From the NCBI RefSeq assembly GCF_000225525.1, contig NZ_AGBF01000001.1, positions 1-64,000 of the forward strand: a DNA stretch of 64,000 nucleotides, in the 5' to 3' direction. The position numbers and the translations under genes were made by a program. This DNA is from Streptomyces zinciresistens K42 (GTDB taxonomy: Bacteria; Actinomycetota; Actinomycetes; Streptomycetales; Streptomycetaceae). The stretch's first letter is position 1, and every line of letters starts with the position of its first letter. A model generated the notes under the pieces. It was not told the DNA's origin. It was given only the letters and a program-made list of their open reading frames with translations, and made no database searches. Positions 41,099-49,570 of the stretch are shown in pieces.

Positions 41099-42718
41099 AT
41101 GCGTCCTCCTGTGCTCCTGGACCTCTCCCCCACCCGCACCGTGCCGTTCGCCGGGCAGACCATGGGCCAGTGGCTCACCGGCATCCTCGAAGAGATCCGC
41201 GATCTGTACCGGGCTGATCAGGTGCCCTGGGTGGTGGGCTACAGCGGCGGCAAGGACTCGACGCTGTGCCTCATGCTCGTGTGGATGGCGCTGGCCGGCC
41301 TGCCTCCGGCCGAGCGCACCAAGGTGGTGCACGTCATCAGCACCGACACCGGTGTCGAGAACCCGGTGGTCGCCGCCTGGGTGAACGCCTCGCTCGACTC
41401 GATGCGGCGGGCAGCCGCAGAGCAGGGTCTGCCGATCGAGGCGCACCGGCTGACGCCGGCGGTCGAAGACTCGTTCTGGGTATGCCTCATCGGCCGCGGT
41501 TACGCCGCGCCGAGGCCGAAGTTCCGGTGGTGCACAGAACGTTTGAAGATTAAACCTTCGAATGCGTTCATCCGCGCTGTGGTGGCCGCGTTCGGCGAGG
41601 TCATCCTGGTGCTGGGCACCCGCAAGGCCGAGTCGCGGGCGCGGGCGCGGACCATGACCCGCCACGAGAAACGCAGGGTGCGCGACCGTCTCAGCCCGAA
41701 CGGTTCGCTGCCCAACTCCCTGGTGTACTCGCCGATCGAGGACCTCAGCAACGACGAGGTGTGGGAGCTGCTCATGCAGCATCCCAACCCGTGGGGGCAC
41801 AGCAACAAGGACTTGCTCACCATGTACCAGGGGGCGTCTCCGGACGCCGAGTGCCCGCTGGTCGTCGATTCCACGACGCCGTCGTGCGGCGACAGCCGGT
41901 TCGGCTGCTGGACCTGCACGCTGGTCTCCGAGGACAAGTCGATGCAGGCCATGATCAGCAATGACGCGGAGAAGGAGTGGATGCTGCCGCTGCTGGAGCT
42001 GCGCAACGCCCTGGACGTGGACGATGACCGGGAACTGAGGGACTTCCGGCGAATGAGCGGACGGCTTCATCCGTTCAAGGGCCGTCTGGTGCACGGCGCC
42101 TACCTGCAGCAGGCCCGTGAGGAGTGGCTGCGCCGGCTTCTGGAGGCGCAGACGTGGATCCGGGAGAACGGGCCCCAGTACGTCCGGGACCTGACCTTGA
42201 TCACCTTGGAGGAGCTGCGGGCCATCCGACACGAGTGGGTGTACGTCAAGCACGAGATCGAGGACTCGCTTCCCGGCATCTACCAGTCTGCGACCGGTGA
42301 GCCCTATCCGGACCCGCCGGTGGACAGCGCCCTGGCCGTGAACGGTGCCGAGATGGTCGACACCCTGCGCGAGGTGTGCGGGGACGACGAGCAGCAGTTC
42401 CTGATGATCCGCGAACTTCTGGGCGTAGAGCGGGCCTTCCGGACGATGACGCGCCGCGCGGGTCTGTTCGACGCCCTGGAGAAGGTCGTCAGCAAGTACG
42501 CGTTCGAGGACGAGGAGGACGCTCTCGACTTCGCGCTCAGGCGGGAGCAGCACACGGCCGAATTGCGGGACCTGCCCCGGTCCGGCGCCCGCGCGGCAGG
42601 CGAGCCGCAGCCGTCCCCGCCACCGGAGGAGCGTTCCCCTACGGAGGCGGAGACGTTGGCCGCGGACCTGCGTGCCGCCGGACTGGTGCCGGCCGACACA
42701 TCGTCGGATGGCCCGTAG
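41099..42718 (+). CDS. dndC: DndC-like phosphorothioation sulfurtransferase
   Basis: A 539-residue protein from ATG 41099. The PP-loop ATP site is VVGYSGGKDSTLCLM near residue 45. The Cys-rich iron-sulfur region is CGDSRFGCWTCTLVSED (three Cys), preceded by FRWCTERLKIKPSNAFI. The tail region IRHEWVYVKHEIEDSLPGIY resembles DndC, not only PAPS reductase. DndC helps insert sulfur into the DNA backbone together with DndA, DndD and DndE. None of those partners is in the window, so it may be incomplete, trans-acting or repurposed. Confidence 0.85.
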   Translation: MRPPVLLDLSPTRTVPFAGQTMGQWLTGILEEIRDLYRADQVPWVVGYSGGKDSTLCLMLVWMALAGLPPAERTKVVHVISTDTGVENPVVAAWVNASLDSMRRAAAEQGLPIEAHRLTPAVEDSFWVCLIGRGYAAPRPKFRWCTERLKIKPSNAFIRAVVAAFGEVILVLGTRKAESRARARTMTRHEKRRVRDRLSPNGSLPNSLVYSPIEDLSNDEVWELLMQHPNPWGHSNKDLLTMYQGASPDAECPLVVDSTTPSCGDSRFGCWTCTLVSEDKSMQAMISNDAEKEWMLPLLELRNALDVDDDRELRDFRRMSGRLHPFKGRLVHGAYLQQAREEWLRRLLEAQTWIRENGPQYVRDLTLITLEELRAIRHEWVYVKHEIEDSLPGIYQSATGEPYPDPPVDSALAVNGAEMVDTLREVCGDDEQQFLMIRELLGVERAFRTMTRRAGLFDALEKVVSKYAFEDEEDALDFALRREQHTAELRDLPRSGARAAGEPQPSPPPEERSPTEAETLAADLRAAGLVPADTSSDGP

Positions 42719-42778
42719 GCCGGAACCTCATGGCGTTTGCCGTGCGGCTCCGGCGCCGGGAAGGCCGGCCGGAGCTGC

Positions 42779-43060
42779 TCAGGCCCCCTTGGCGGCTTCC
42801 TTGAGCTTGGACCCGGCGGAGACCTTCGCGCTGTAGCCGGCCGGGATCTGAATCGGCTCGCCCGTCTGCGGGTTCCGCGCGGTGCGCGCCGAGCGGTGGG
42901 TGCGCTCGAAGGTCAGGAAGCCGGGGATGGTGACCTTCTCGTCGCCCTTGGCGACGACCTCGCCGACCGTCTCGGCGAAAGCGGTCAGCACGGCATCGAC
43001 GTCCTTGCGGGCCACCGAGGCTCGGTCAGACAGTGCGGCGATCAGCTCACTTCGGTTCAT
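42779..43060 (-). CDS. HU-like nucleoid protein
   Basis: A 93-residue protein from ATG 43060. It has the short HU form: MNRSELIAALSDRASVARKD, TIPGFLTFERTHRSA and RTARNPQTGEPIQIPAGYSAKV. It is more typical than the protein at 18041, with no long tail. It is convergent with the dndC gene. Confidence 0.92.
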   Translation of the reverse strand: MNRSELIAALSDRASVARKDVDAVLTAFAETVGEVVAKGDEKVTIPGFLTFERTHRSARTARNPQTGEPIQIPAGYSAKVSAGSKLKEAAKGA

Positions 43061-43195
43061 ACAGCATCTCCGTATCTCGTGACATCGCACCGCGGCGTAG
43101 CGGCGCGACGGGTCGGTCAATCCTTGCATCCGCCACGAGCCCTCCCGCCGCCTGCGGGGCGGTGCACTGCGGCGGCATCTGTACAGTCCACTGAC

Positions 43196-44347
43196 TCAGC
43201 CAAGCAGCGTCTGCTTGTGTGCTGGCGGGTCGGGCACGGGGGTGTACGTCATCTGGTCGGCGAGCTGGCGTAGCCCGTCGGGTTCGGTATGTGCATTGGT
43301 GATTCCTTCGGCCGCGCTTTTGAACTGCTGGAGTCCGCCCGGAAGCGCCCGATAGCCGCGCTTGACTGCCCACCTCGAGCCCGGCAGGTCGCCGTCCTGG
43401 AGGTAGCGGTGGGCCAGTTCCCGCGCCGCGCTCATGATGGCCTCGGTCATCTCCCGGAGGTAGGGGGCTGCCCATCCGTACCGGTCCGGGCGTATGGCTT
43501 CGGCGAAGGGTGGGCCCTCGACGAGCTGAAGGGCGGCGCGCAGGCATCGTGTGCCGGTCGGCGAGCCATCGCTCTCGCCCAGGGCAGCAAGTGCGCGGAA
43601 CTGGCTCCAGTCGCTGGTGACTGACGGGGCGAGGACGTATCCGCTCTCTGGGGTCCACTTGGGGAAGTGGTCGACTCCGAGCCAGGCCCGCAGTCGGCTC
43701 ATGGCCGTGTTGCGGCTGTCCGCGCGCGTCACTTGTTCTGGCCACAGGGCTGCATCCATGGCGTGCCGGTCGGTGCCGGGGTTCAGGTGGAGCCAGATCG
43801 CGTACTCGGTTAGCCGCGAGAGACGCTTGGTCTCGACGCGGCCTCGGGCACCGTGCACTTGGGGGGACCCCAGCAACATCAGGTAGATGCCGGCCGACGG
43901 CTGGGGGAAGGGCAGCCTGGCCCAGTCGATGGCCTGTTCCCGCTCGACGGGGACGGGAGGCTCTGCTGGTTCCGGGCGGTCCTGTTCTGGCAGCGGCAGC
44001 GTGTGGAGCAGGCCTTCCAGCACGCCGCACGTGATCGCCCATCCCTCGGCGAACATGTCCTCCCGTGCGTCGCAGTCGGCGGTGCTCGGCATGGTCCACG
44101 GCGCATCGGGGCGAAGGATCTGCCATGCGGGGTCCTCGGGCTGGCAGAGGGACTGGATGACAACCAGGGCGGCCGCTCGCCAGCGGGCGAGGTCGGAGAT
44201 CGGACTGTTGGCATCGAGTGTCTCGGCCTCCTGGAGGAGGCGATGAGTGATCTGCCCGAGGCGGTACACGGAGCCCGGGTGAAGGAACTCGGAATGTCGG
44301 TGGACCGACACAGGGGCGGTGGAGGGGAGCGCGGAGAGAATGGTCAT
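43196..44347 (-). CDS. BTAD/SARP-like transcriptional regulator
   Basis: A 383-residue protein from ATG 44347 after CTGGAG; a GTG at 44404 is less supported. Residues ~150-240 are a winged-helix-like region (RVETKRLSRLTEYAIWLHLNPG, then DAALWPEQVTRADSRNTAMSRLRAWLG). Residues ~250-370 form a bacterial transcriptional activator domain (LRAALQLVEGPPFAEAIRPDRYGW ... REMTEAIMSAARELAHRYL). Such proteins resemble regulators found on Streptomyces plasmids and arms. The first ~130 residues are unassigned. A 61-aa gene under family B copy 3 lies upstream. Confidence 0.85.
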   Translation of the reverse strand: MTILSALPSTAPVSVHRHSEFLHPGSVYRLGQITHRLLQEAETLDANSPISDLARWRAAALVVIQSLCQPEDPAWQILRPDAPWTMPSTADCDAREDMFAEGWAITCGVLEGLLHTLPLPEQDRPEPAEPPVPVEREQAIDWARLPFPQPSAGIYLMLLGSPQVHGARGRVETKRLSRLTEYAIWLHLNPGTDRHAMDAALWPEQVTRADSRNTAMSRLRAWLGVDHFPKWTPESGYVLAPSVTSDWSQFRALAALGESDGSPTGTRCLRAALQLVEGPPFAEAIRPDRYGWAAPYLREMTEAIMSAARELAHRYLQDGDLPGSRWAVKRGYRALPGGLQQFKSAAEGITNAHTEPDGLRQLADQMTYTPVPDPPAHKQTLLG

Positions 44348-44384
44348 GATGCTCCAGATCAGATCCCTTGCTGGACTGCGGTGT

Positions 44385-44570
44385 TCACTGCTGTCGGAGG
44401 CCACCGCTGGTGCGCGCTTGGTTCAGCGGGCCGGTGATGTGCAGGTGGTGCTCCACGTCGCCACGGCGGGCACGTCGGGACAGGCCTCGCGACCGCCTTG
44501 CGCCGAAGAACGTCACGGGGATGCCGGCCGGTGAAGCCGAGCAGGGGATGGGTGATGAAGCAGCGGGCAT
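44385..44570 (-). CDS. small protein between family B copy 3 and the regulator
   Basis: A 61-residue protein from ATG 44570 with a strong GGAGG five bases upstream. It is basic and low in structure (FFGARRSRGLSRRARRGD). It begins 46 bases from family B copy 3, close to the 37-38 bases seen at the other two copies. It could be a leader or a co-regulator. Confidence 0.5.
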   Translation of the reverse strand: MPAASSPIPCSASPAGIPVTFFGARRSRGLSRRARRGDVEHHLHITGPLNQARTSGGLRQQ

Positions 44571-44615
44571 GTCGCCTCCGTGGCATCGAGGAACCCGGTC
44601 GGGTATCTACGTGCC

Positions 44616-44649
44616 TATAGAGGCGTGAAATGTGGTGTCCGTGTGACAT
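44616..44649 (-). promoter_or_regulatory. family B element, copy 3
   Basis: 34 bp with ATAGAGG-x-GTG and CGTGTGACA, same spacing as the other copies. It lies upstream of the 61-aa gene and the BTAD regulator. Confidence 0.75.
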
Positions 44650-44678
44650 GGACGTCCGGCTTTTCTGCGCCACGGACG

Positions 44679-44712
44679 ACTCAGGCCCCGGCGGACGCGC
44701 CGGGGCCTGAGT
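44679..44712 (-). terminator. 15-bp hairpin after the initiator tRNA
   Basis: ACTCAGGCCCCGGCG paired with CGCCGGGGCCTGAGT, 4-nt loop, seven bases downstream of the tRNA 3' end on the minus strand. Confidence 0.85.
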
Positions 44713-44718
44713 GAGAAG

Positions 44719-44792
44719 TAGCGGGGACAGGATTTGAACCTGCGACCTCTGGGTTATGAGCCCAGCGAGCTACCGAGCTGCTCCACCCCGCG
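44719..44792 (-). tRNA. initiator tRNA-fMet (CAT)
   Basis: A 74-nt cloverleaf. The anticodon loop is CTCATAA with anticodon CAT, and the anticodon stem carries the three consecutive G:C pairs diagnostic of initiator tRNA. The acceptor has an unpaired first base (C opposite U) as in bacterial initiators. It has a standard D-arm (GCTCGGTAGCTC) and T-arm (GCAGGTTCAAATCCTGT). CCA is not encoded. A lone initiator tRNA in such an accessory region is unusual. Confidence 0.93.
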
Positions 44793-44839
44793 TCGGTGCC
44801 CCTGACTATACGGGACAGGCGAGACCCTCAAACCGGATA

Positions 44840-44868
44840 TTGCTTAATTAGTTTTACTGCGGTAGGAT
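44840..44868 (+). promoter_or_regulatory. family A promoter, copy 9
   Basis: TTGCTT (44840), the most divergent spacer (AATTAGTTTTA), TAGGAT (44863-44868). It drives the gene at 44951. Confidence 0.8.
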
Positions 44869-44950
44869 TGAGATCACTCGGGCGGACGGCGCGCCACGCC
44901 GGCTGCGGCCCTACACAGCCCGAGGGAAACCGCCGATCCAGGAGAACCTC

Positions 44951-46165
44951 TTGTCCTTCCACTCACCTACCGAGCTACGGCTCGTTCTCCGCCAGGACGT
45001 CACCGTGCCCGCCGTCGGGATGTTCGACCGATTCACCGGGCATGCCCGCTATCAGGTCACCGGTGACGAGATCCGCGGCACGTTCATCGTCGTCCCCGAG
45101 ACCGCCCCCGGAAGCGACACCTGTCTCGTTCGGGTCATCTACGGCGATCATCCCGAGACGCCGCAGCGCGAGCGGGTGGACGAACCCCGCATCCGCCGGA
45201 CCCGCGTGCGTGGCGAGTGCGGGCCGCTCGCGGTCGATGCGCTGCCTGATGCGTCCCGGCTGGAAGCGCGCGGCCAGTGGGTCAGGTCGGACGGGGCACT
45301 GCGACCCGTTCCGCGCAGCACAGCGCGGTCGCTGGCCGAAGTCGTGCGCGCCGTGGTCGCGCACTGGGCCACCCGGCCCAACCGACTCGGGCTTGTCAGG
45401 GCCGCCGCGCGCCATGCCCAGCAGCAGCCCGACACCCCGCGCCAGGCGGCACGGGAGGCGATGGAGCGGGAGCTGGACAGCATCCGCGCCCAGATCAGGC
45501 AGCACTGGTCCGTCCTCCAGGAGCTGGAGGCGGTCGCTCAGGCCGACACCCCGGCGCTGCCGGTTCTGCCGCCGCTCCTCCACATCGACTACCTCGACCC
45601 CATCAGCGGCAGCACCGGCATCCTCTCCGCCCGCCCCCGGCTCAACCCTTGCGACGGGACGATCACCTACAGCGTGACAGGGGGCACACGGGTGCGCGGA
45701 GACTTCACGGTCGGCCCGGTGCGCCTCAGCCGCGACCCTCTCCCCGGCGGGGTGAGCGTCCAGCTCGGAGCCGGTCTGCTCCCCGACGGAACGGGCCGGG
45801 AGGGCGAGCCGGTGGTCAACGGCATCCGGCTGCGAGGCTCGTGGAACTGCACCGACGCCGGGGCGTTCACGCTGGCGCTGCCCGAGTCGATTCCGGGTGT
45901 CCGGCGGGCCGACCGCCCCGACCGTCCGCTGCCCGCCCACACGGCCGCGTGGATCAGCAGCGTCATCCGGGCGCTCGCGGTCGCTTACCGCGACCGCAAC
46001 GACGTGGACGTGCTGCGCCTGGTCGCCGGGAAGAACCGGGTGGACCAGCTGCGCCAGGCTCCTGCGCAGGCAGTCGCCGAACTCCGTCGGCACGAGGCGG
46101 CCGCAGAGGCACGCCTCACCGCCGCCCGAGAGGCCGAAGCCGCCTTCGCTTCTCTGTCCGCCTGA
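44951..46165 (+). CDS. hypothetical protein
   Basis: A 404-residue protein from TTG 44951 after CAGGAG. It appears built from a repeated beta-rich module: an N-terminal TVPAVGMFDRFTGHARYQVTG-like block and a second such block near residue 225 (GSTGILSARPRLNPCDGTITYSVTG), each followed by an RGDF/RGTF turn. Two coiled helices lie between and at the end. It could be a structural or surface-interaction protein, but no family is known to me. Confidence 0.65.
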   Translation: MSFHSPTELRLVLRQDVTVPAVGMFDRFTGHARYQVTGDEIRGTFIVVPETAPGSDTCLVRVIYGDHPETPQRERVDEPRIRRTRVRGECGPLAVDALPDASRLEARGQWVRSDGALRPVPRSTARSLAEVVRAVVAHWATRPNRLGLVRAAARHAQQQPDTPRQAAREAMERELDSIRAQIRQHWSVLQELEAVAQADTPALPVLPPLLHIDYLDPISGSTGILSARPRLNPCDGTITYSVTGGTRVRGDFTVGPVRLSRDPLPGGVSVQLGAGLLPDGTGREGEPVVNGIRLRGSWNCTDAGAFTLALPESIPGVRRADRPDRPLPAHTAAWISSVIRALAVAYRDRNDVDVLRLVAGKNRVDQLRQAPAQAVAELRRHEAAAEARLTAAREAEAAFASLSA

Positions 46166-46217
46166 CGCCGGGCGGGGCCGCCGCGCTCCCGGGAACGGGA
46201 CAACGCAGCCCCGCTCG

Positions 46218-46246
46218 TTGTTTAATTGGATTTATTGCGGTAGCAT
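46218..46246 (+). promoter_or_regulatory. family A promoter, copy 10
   Basis: TTGTTT (46218), spacer starting AATTGGATTTA, TAGCAT (46241-46246). It starts the last A-driven block, ~105 bases before the 51-aa gene. Confidence 0.85.
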
Positions 46247-46355
46247 TGTCTTTGCAGCGGGCGTGAGACGCCTCATCTCCCTCACGTGACCGCAGACCCG
46301 CGCTCCGCACTCATCCGGCTGATCAGCCGGCCCACACCGAAGCCAGGAGCATCTC

Positions 46356-46511
46356 GTGAGCGCACCCATGACCATCATCGTGGTCACCGCCGATGACCTC
46401 TGGGCGGCAGCCGCAGAGATCGAGCAGCACGGCCGAGTCGAATGGGCAGACCAGGGCGGCAACACCGTCCGCCTGGAACTCCCCCGCACGACAACGGCCG
46501 CCGACTCGTAA
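46356..46511 (+). CDS. very small protein
   Basis: A 51-residue protein from GTG 46356 after AGGAG: a strand (MTIIVVTADD), a helix with acidic/basic residues and another strand (NTVRLEL). Next gene 12 bases downstream. Too short for family assignment. Confidence 0.6.
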   Translation: MSAPMTIIVVTADDLWAAAAEIEQHGRVEWADQGGNTVRLELPRTTTAADS

Positions 46512-46523
46512 CAAGGAAGAACC

Positions 46524-47327
46524 ATGCACACACCCGATACGGCGGAAGCCACGTCACTCGCCGCCGAGGTCGCCGCACTGCTCCCCCAGCGCCACAACAC
46601 CGGCTGGACCGTCAGCCCGGCCTCGGTCGCCGCCTGTCCGGCCGCCCGCCTGAGCGACGGCCCCCGCCACTTCCTCCTGGCGACGGACGGTGGTCGTACC
46701 ACGCTGCTCACGGGAACGCCGCACACGGCCGAGGTGTCGCTCACCGTCACGGGCAGCGCTCCGGCTGCGGTGGCGAGCGCGGCACTGCGTTCCCTGCTCC
46801 CCCGCATCGACGGTGCCGTCGATGCGCCCCCGTCCAAGCAGCCGCACCGTCTCGCGCACCTCGCCGAAGTCGATACTCGGCTCCGTGAACTCGGCACCCC
46901 GTCCCAGCAGTTCGACCGCGCCGACAACACCACCGGGCTGGCCTGGCAGTGCCACGACGCGACCGTGAGCTTCACACTGCACGGCGCGTGCGCCACAGGG
47001 GCGGTGAGCTTCGCCGGAGGACTGGAAGCCCTGGAACGGTTCCTTGCCCCGTTCCTCCCGCCGCATCCCGGGCCGGGCCGTGTCCGCGCCGCTGTGCAGC
47101 GCGGCTGCGGCGGCGTCGCCCGGCGCGTCGTGGCCGCGTACCCGCATGCCGTCGAATGCGATGCAGACGGCTTCGTCCGGTTCGCGGACGCAGACGGCGG
47201 GCCGCTCCAGGGCTGGGTGATGCCGCGCGACGTGAACGGGCCGGTCGGACCGAGGACACCGGTCACGGCCGGAATCATCGGCGTCGGCGTCGACCTCGTA
47301 CTTTCCGCGCTGCCCACGATCACCTGA
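46524..47327 (+). CDS. hypothetical protein
   Basis: A 267-residue protein from ATG 46524 after AAGGAAG. It is Ala/Thr-rich with a beta-rich N-terminal half and a possible C-terminal strand domain (GWVMPRDVNGPVGPRTPVTAGI). No motif recognised. Confidence 0.6.
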   Translation: MHTPDTAEATSLAAEVAALLPQRHNTGWTVSPASVAACPAARLSDGPRHFLLATDGGRTTLLTGTPHTAEVSLTVTGSAPAAVASAALRSLLPRIDGAVDAPPSKQPHRLAHLAEVDTRLRELGTPSQQFDRADNTTGLAWQCHDATVSFTLHGACATGAVSFAGGLEALERFLAPFLPPHPGPGRVRAAVQRGCGGVARRVVAAYPHAVECDADGFVRFADADGGPLQGWVMPRDVNGPVGPRTPVTAGIIGVGVDLVLSALPTIT

Positions 47328-47430
47328 GCCACGCCCACGCGCGCAAGCAGGGCCGGTCCGTCACCACCCGGTCCCTCGTCCACACAGCAACACCGCACCA
47401 CCGCACCACCCGATCCGAGGAACCTCCGAA

Positions 47431-47994
47431 GTGAGCACCGCAGTCGTCACGAGCACGTTCACCCATCCCGACGTCGTGGCAGCGATCGACGCCGGAACGA
47501 AAATGGCCGCCGACGAGTCCGGCCGTTCCCTCGCCTCCGAACGCTTCACCTGGGCCACCGCAGCCGCCCTGACCTACCTCGACAGCACCGAGGCGCCGTG
47601 GGCAGACGTACAGGCCCGGCACCTGGAGATCACGGCCGCGCAGGCCGCCGCCGGCCGGGGCGACGAGGTCGAGGACACGTCGGACCTGTACGAAGGCATG
47701 CGCTACAGCCGGGGGCAAGTCTCGGCTGCCGTGAACGCGGGAGTCGACGCCGCCGCCGAAACGATCCGCGAGCAGTGCGCGGACGACATCGACAACCTGA
47801 CGGTGAACGCCATCCTGACGCTTCTGGACCACCCCGACGCCTCCTTCGCCGACGTCGTGGCCGAGTGCTACGACGGCGACGGCGCCGATGACGTCAGCGG
47901 CTGGCTCGCCGAGGTCCCGGCCGACAGCGACGCCGACTTCGAGGCCCTCCAGGCGGCCCGGATCGACGCCTATCTCCGATCCGTCGGCCTGTGA
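47431..47994 (+). CDS. hypothetical acidic helical protein
   Basis: A 187-residue protein from GTG 47431. It is very acidic with helices (HLEITAAQAAAGRGDEVEDTSDLYEGM) and a Tyr/Asp C-terminal half. Extreme acidity recalls DNA mimics, which block DNA-binding enzymes, but that is speculation. Confidence 0.55.
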   Translation: MSTAVVTSTFTHPDVVAAIDAGTKMAADESGRSLASERFTWATAAALTYLDSTEAPWADVQARHLEITAAQAAAGRGDEVEDTSDLYEGMRYSRGQVSAAVNAGVDAAAETIREQCADDIDNLTVNAILTLLDHPDASFADVVAECYDGDGADDVSGWLAEVPADSDADFEALQAARIDAYLRSVGL

Positions 47995-48058
47995 CCATTC
48001 CGCGCATCCCTGGCGCCGGGCGGCAGCCCGCCCGGCCCCCCGAAGGAAGGAATCTGTC

Positions 48059-48298
48059 GTGTCCGTAGTCCTGATCGGCCGGTGGGACGCCGAAACCCTG
48101 GAGATCGAGGAGTCCCACACCGTCGGCGACGGAGACCAGGAAGCGATCGACACCCTGCTCAGCGGGCGCACCGGCGACTGGTGGTCATGCGAGTACCTGG
48201 TCGACCGTCACCGTGACGCCGTCCAGCTCGCCTACGAGGGCCTTGCCCCCGGACAGGCTCTCGTCGACGAGGCCGAGGGCTTCGATCCCTCGCCTTGA
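48059..48298 (+). CDS. hypothetical small acidic protein
   Basis: A 79-residue protein from GTG 48059 after GAAGGAAGG. It has a strand-rich core (VVLIGRWDAETLEIEESHTV) and a Trp/Cys turn (DWWSCEYL). It ends ahead of a hairpin at 48319. Confidence 0.6.
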   Translation: MSVVLIGRWDAETLEIEESHTVGDGDQEAIDTLLSGRTGDWWSCEYLVDRHRDAVQLAYEGLAPGQALVDEAEGFDPSP

Positions 48299-48318
48299 GT
48301 CCGGCCTGCCGGCGCTAT

Positions 48319-48338
48319 GGGCCGCCGCGCGGCGGCCC
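48319..48338. terminator. short hairpin after the A10 block
   Basis: GGGCCGCC / GGCGGCCC with a 4-nt loop, 21 bases after the last gene of the A10 unit; a convergent minus-strand gene ends just beyond. Confidence 0.7.
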
Positions 48339-48394
48339 CGCCTCCTCCCGGTTCACATTGTCCACGGGGAGCGTGCAGGGCTGCTGCCGCGCCG

Positions 48395-49570
48395 TCAGGC
48401 CCCCTCGATAGCGGGCGGCAGAGCGATGGCGGCGGCCTCCTTCGCGGATTCCAGCGCGGCGGTGAACGTGGCCGCGACGGCCGCCGCCTGGGCGTTCATG
48501 CCGTCGATCTCCGCTACAGCGTGATCATGGCGAGCAGTGCGGGCCAGGAGTTCGAGAACATCCGCGCTGCCCTCGGTGAGCTGCTGGATCTGCTTCAGCT
48601 CCTGGAAACGGTCGTCGGCCCGGCGGACTTCGTCGGCGTACGCCTCCAGGGCGACGACCCGGCGTTGGATGCCTTGGAGACTGGCGGCGAGGGACTTGCG
48701 GCGTACGTCGATCACTGCGGCGACCATGCTGCCCCAGGGCCTGTCGGGTTCTGCCTTCATCAGACGGCTGTACTCGCGCAGGGCCTCGGCGATCTCCCAC
48801 TCCTGGTGGGGAAGGGCCACCTCGTTGCGCTGTCGGTCGATCAGGTCGCAGCAGTGCACGGACGAGCCGAGTACGGTCCTTCTCGCCTGCTGGGCACGAG
48901 CCAGGAGCGATCGGGCCTCGTCCGTCAACTGCGATAGCTGTACGTACCGTGCTCGGGACTCGTCCAGTTCCCGCAGCGCCGCGTTGTATGTGGCCGTCTC
49001 CATCACCCTGAAGACGATGAGGACCGCGAGCCCGGTGACCGCGAGCGGCCAGAGCCGCTCGATGCCGCCGTGCAGCGCCTCGAGCGTGTTCCCCACCGTC
49101 TCGTGGAGGGCGTCGGAGAGGCTGGCCGTCGGCAGGTCGTCTGGAGGCTTCTGCGTCCGGTCGGCGCCGGTGGCCCGCCACATCAGTGCGGCACCCGCCG
49201 CTACGACGCCCCCGCGTACGATCTCGGGCGCCGCCGCCCGCCACGGGCTTCTCCGGCGGCCGCTGTAGCGGTGCGGGTGCTTCTCCGCCTCGCGCAGCAG
49301 CTGGCGGGCCGACTCGGGCAGTTGCGGATCGGCGACCGGTTCAGCCGCCTTGCCCGGCGGCACGGCCTTCGTCACGGCCCTGATCTTTCGCTCGTACGCC
49401 TTCGCCGGCGCATGCGTCCGTGCTCCCCGCAGGAGGGGGCGCGCTCGTCTGACCGTCCGCCCGCTGTCGCCTGCTTCCGCAGCGGCGGGCCGGGGCGCAC
49501 CCGGCCTCCGCACGATGACCGTCGGCAGAGGCCGGGTGCGCCTGGCCGTCCGGCGGGCCCCGCCCTTCAT
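48395..49570 (-). CDS. membrane protein with coiled coil
   Basis: A 391-residue protein from ATG 49570, sharing an ATGA with the upstream gene. The first ~110 residues are basic and Arg-rich. One or two hydrophobic segments follow (GGVVAAGAALMW and LWPLAVTGLAVLIVFRVM), then a long helical region (ELDESRARYVQLSQLTDEARSLL ... KEAAAIALPP). The long coiled coil suggests oligomerisation or an export/assembly scaffold. Last of a coupled four-gene operon. Confidence 0.7.
   Translation of the reverse strand: MKGGARRTARRTRPLPTVIVRRPGAPRPAAAEAGDSGRTVRRARPLLRGARTHAPAKAYERKIRAVTKAVPPGKAAEPVADPQLPESARQLLREAEKHPHRYSGRRRSPWRAAAPEIVRGGVVAAGAALMWRATGADRTQKPPDDLPTASLSDALHETVGNTLEALHGGIERLWPLAVTGLAVLIVFRVMETATYNAALRELDESRARYVQLSQLTDEARSLLARAQQARRTVLGSSVHCCDLIDRQRNEVALPHQEWEIAEALREYSRLMKAEPDRPWGSMVAAVIDVRRKSLAASLQGIQRRVVALEAYADEVRRADDRFQELKQIQQLTEGSADVLELLARTARHDHAVAEIDGMNAQAAAVAATFTAALESAKEAAAIALPPAIEGA

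Noticed and set aside
44359..44673. A 104-residue minus-strand frame starting at 44673
   Set aside because: It would run through family B copy 3 and lacks a ribosome site; the frame starting at 44570 is better supported.
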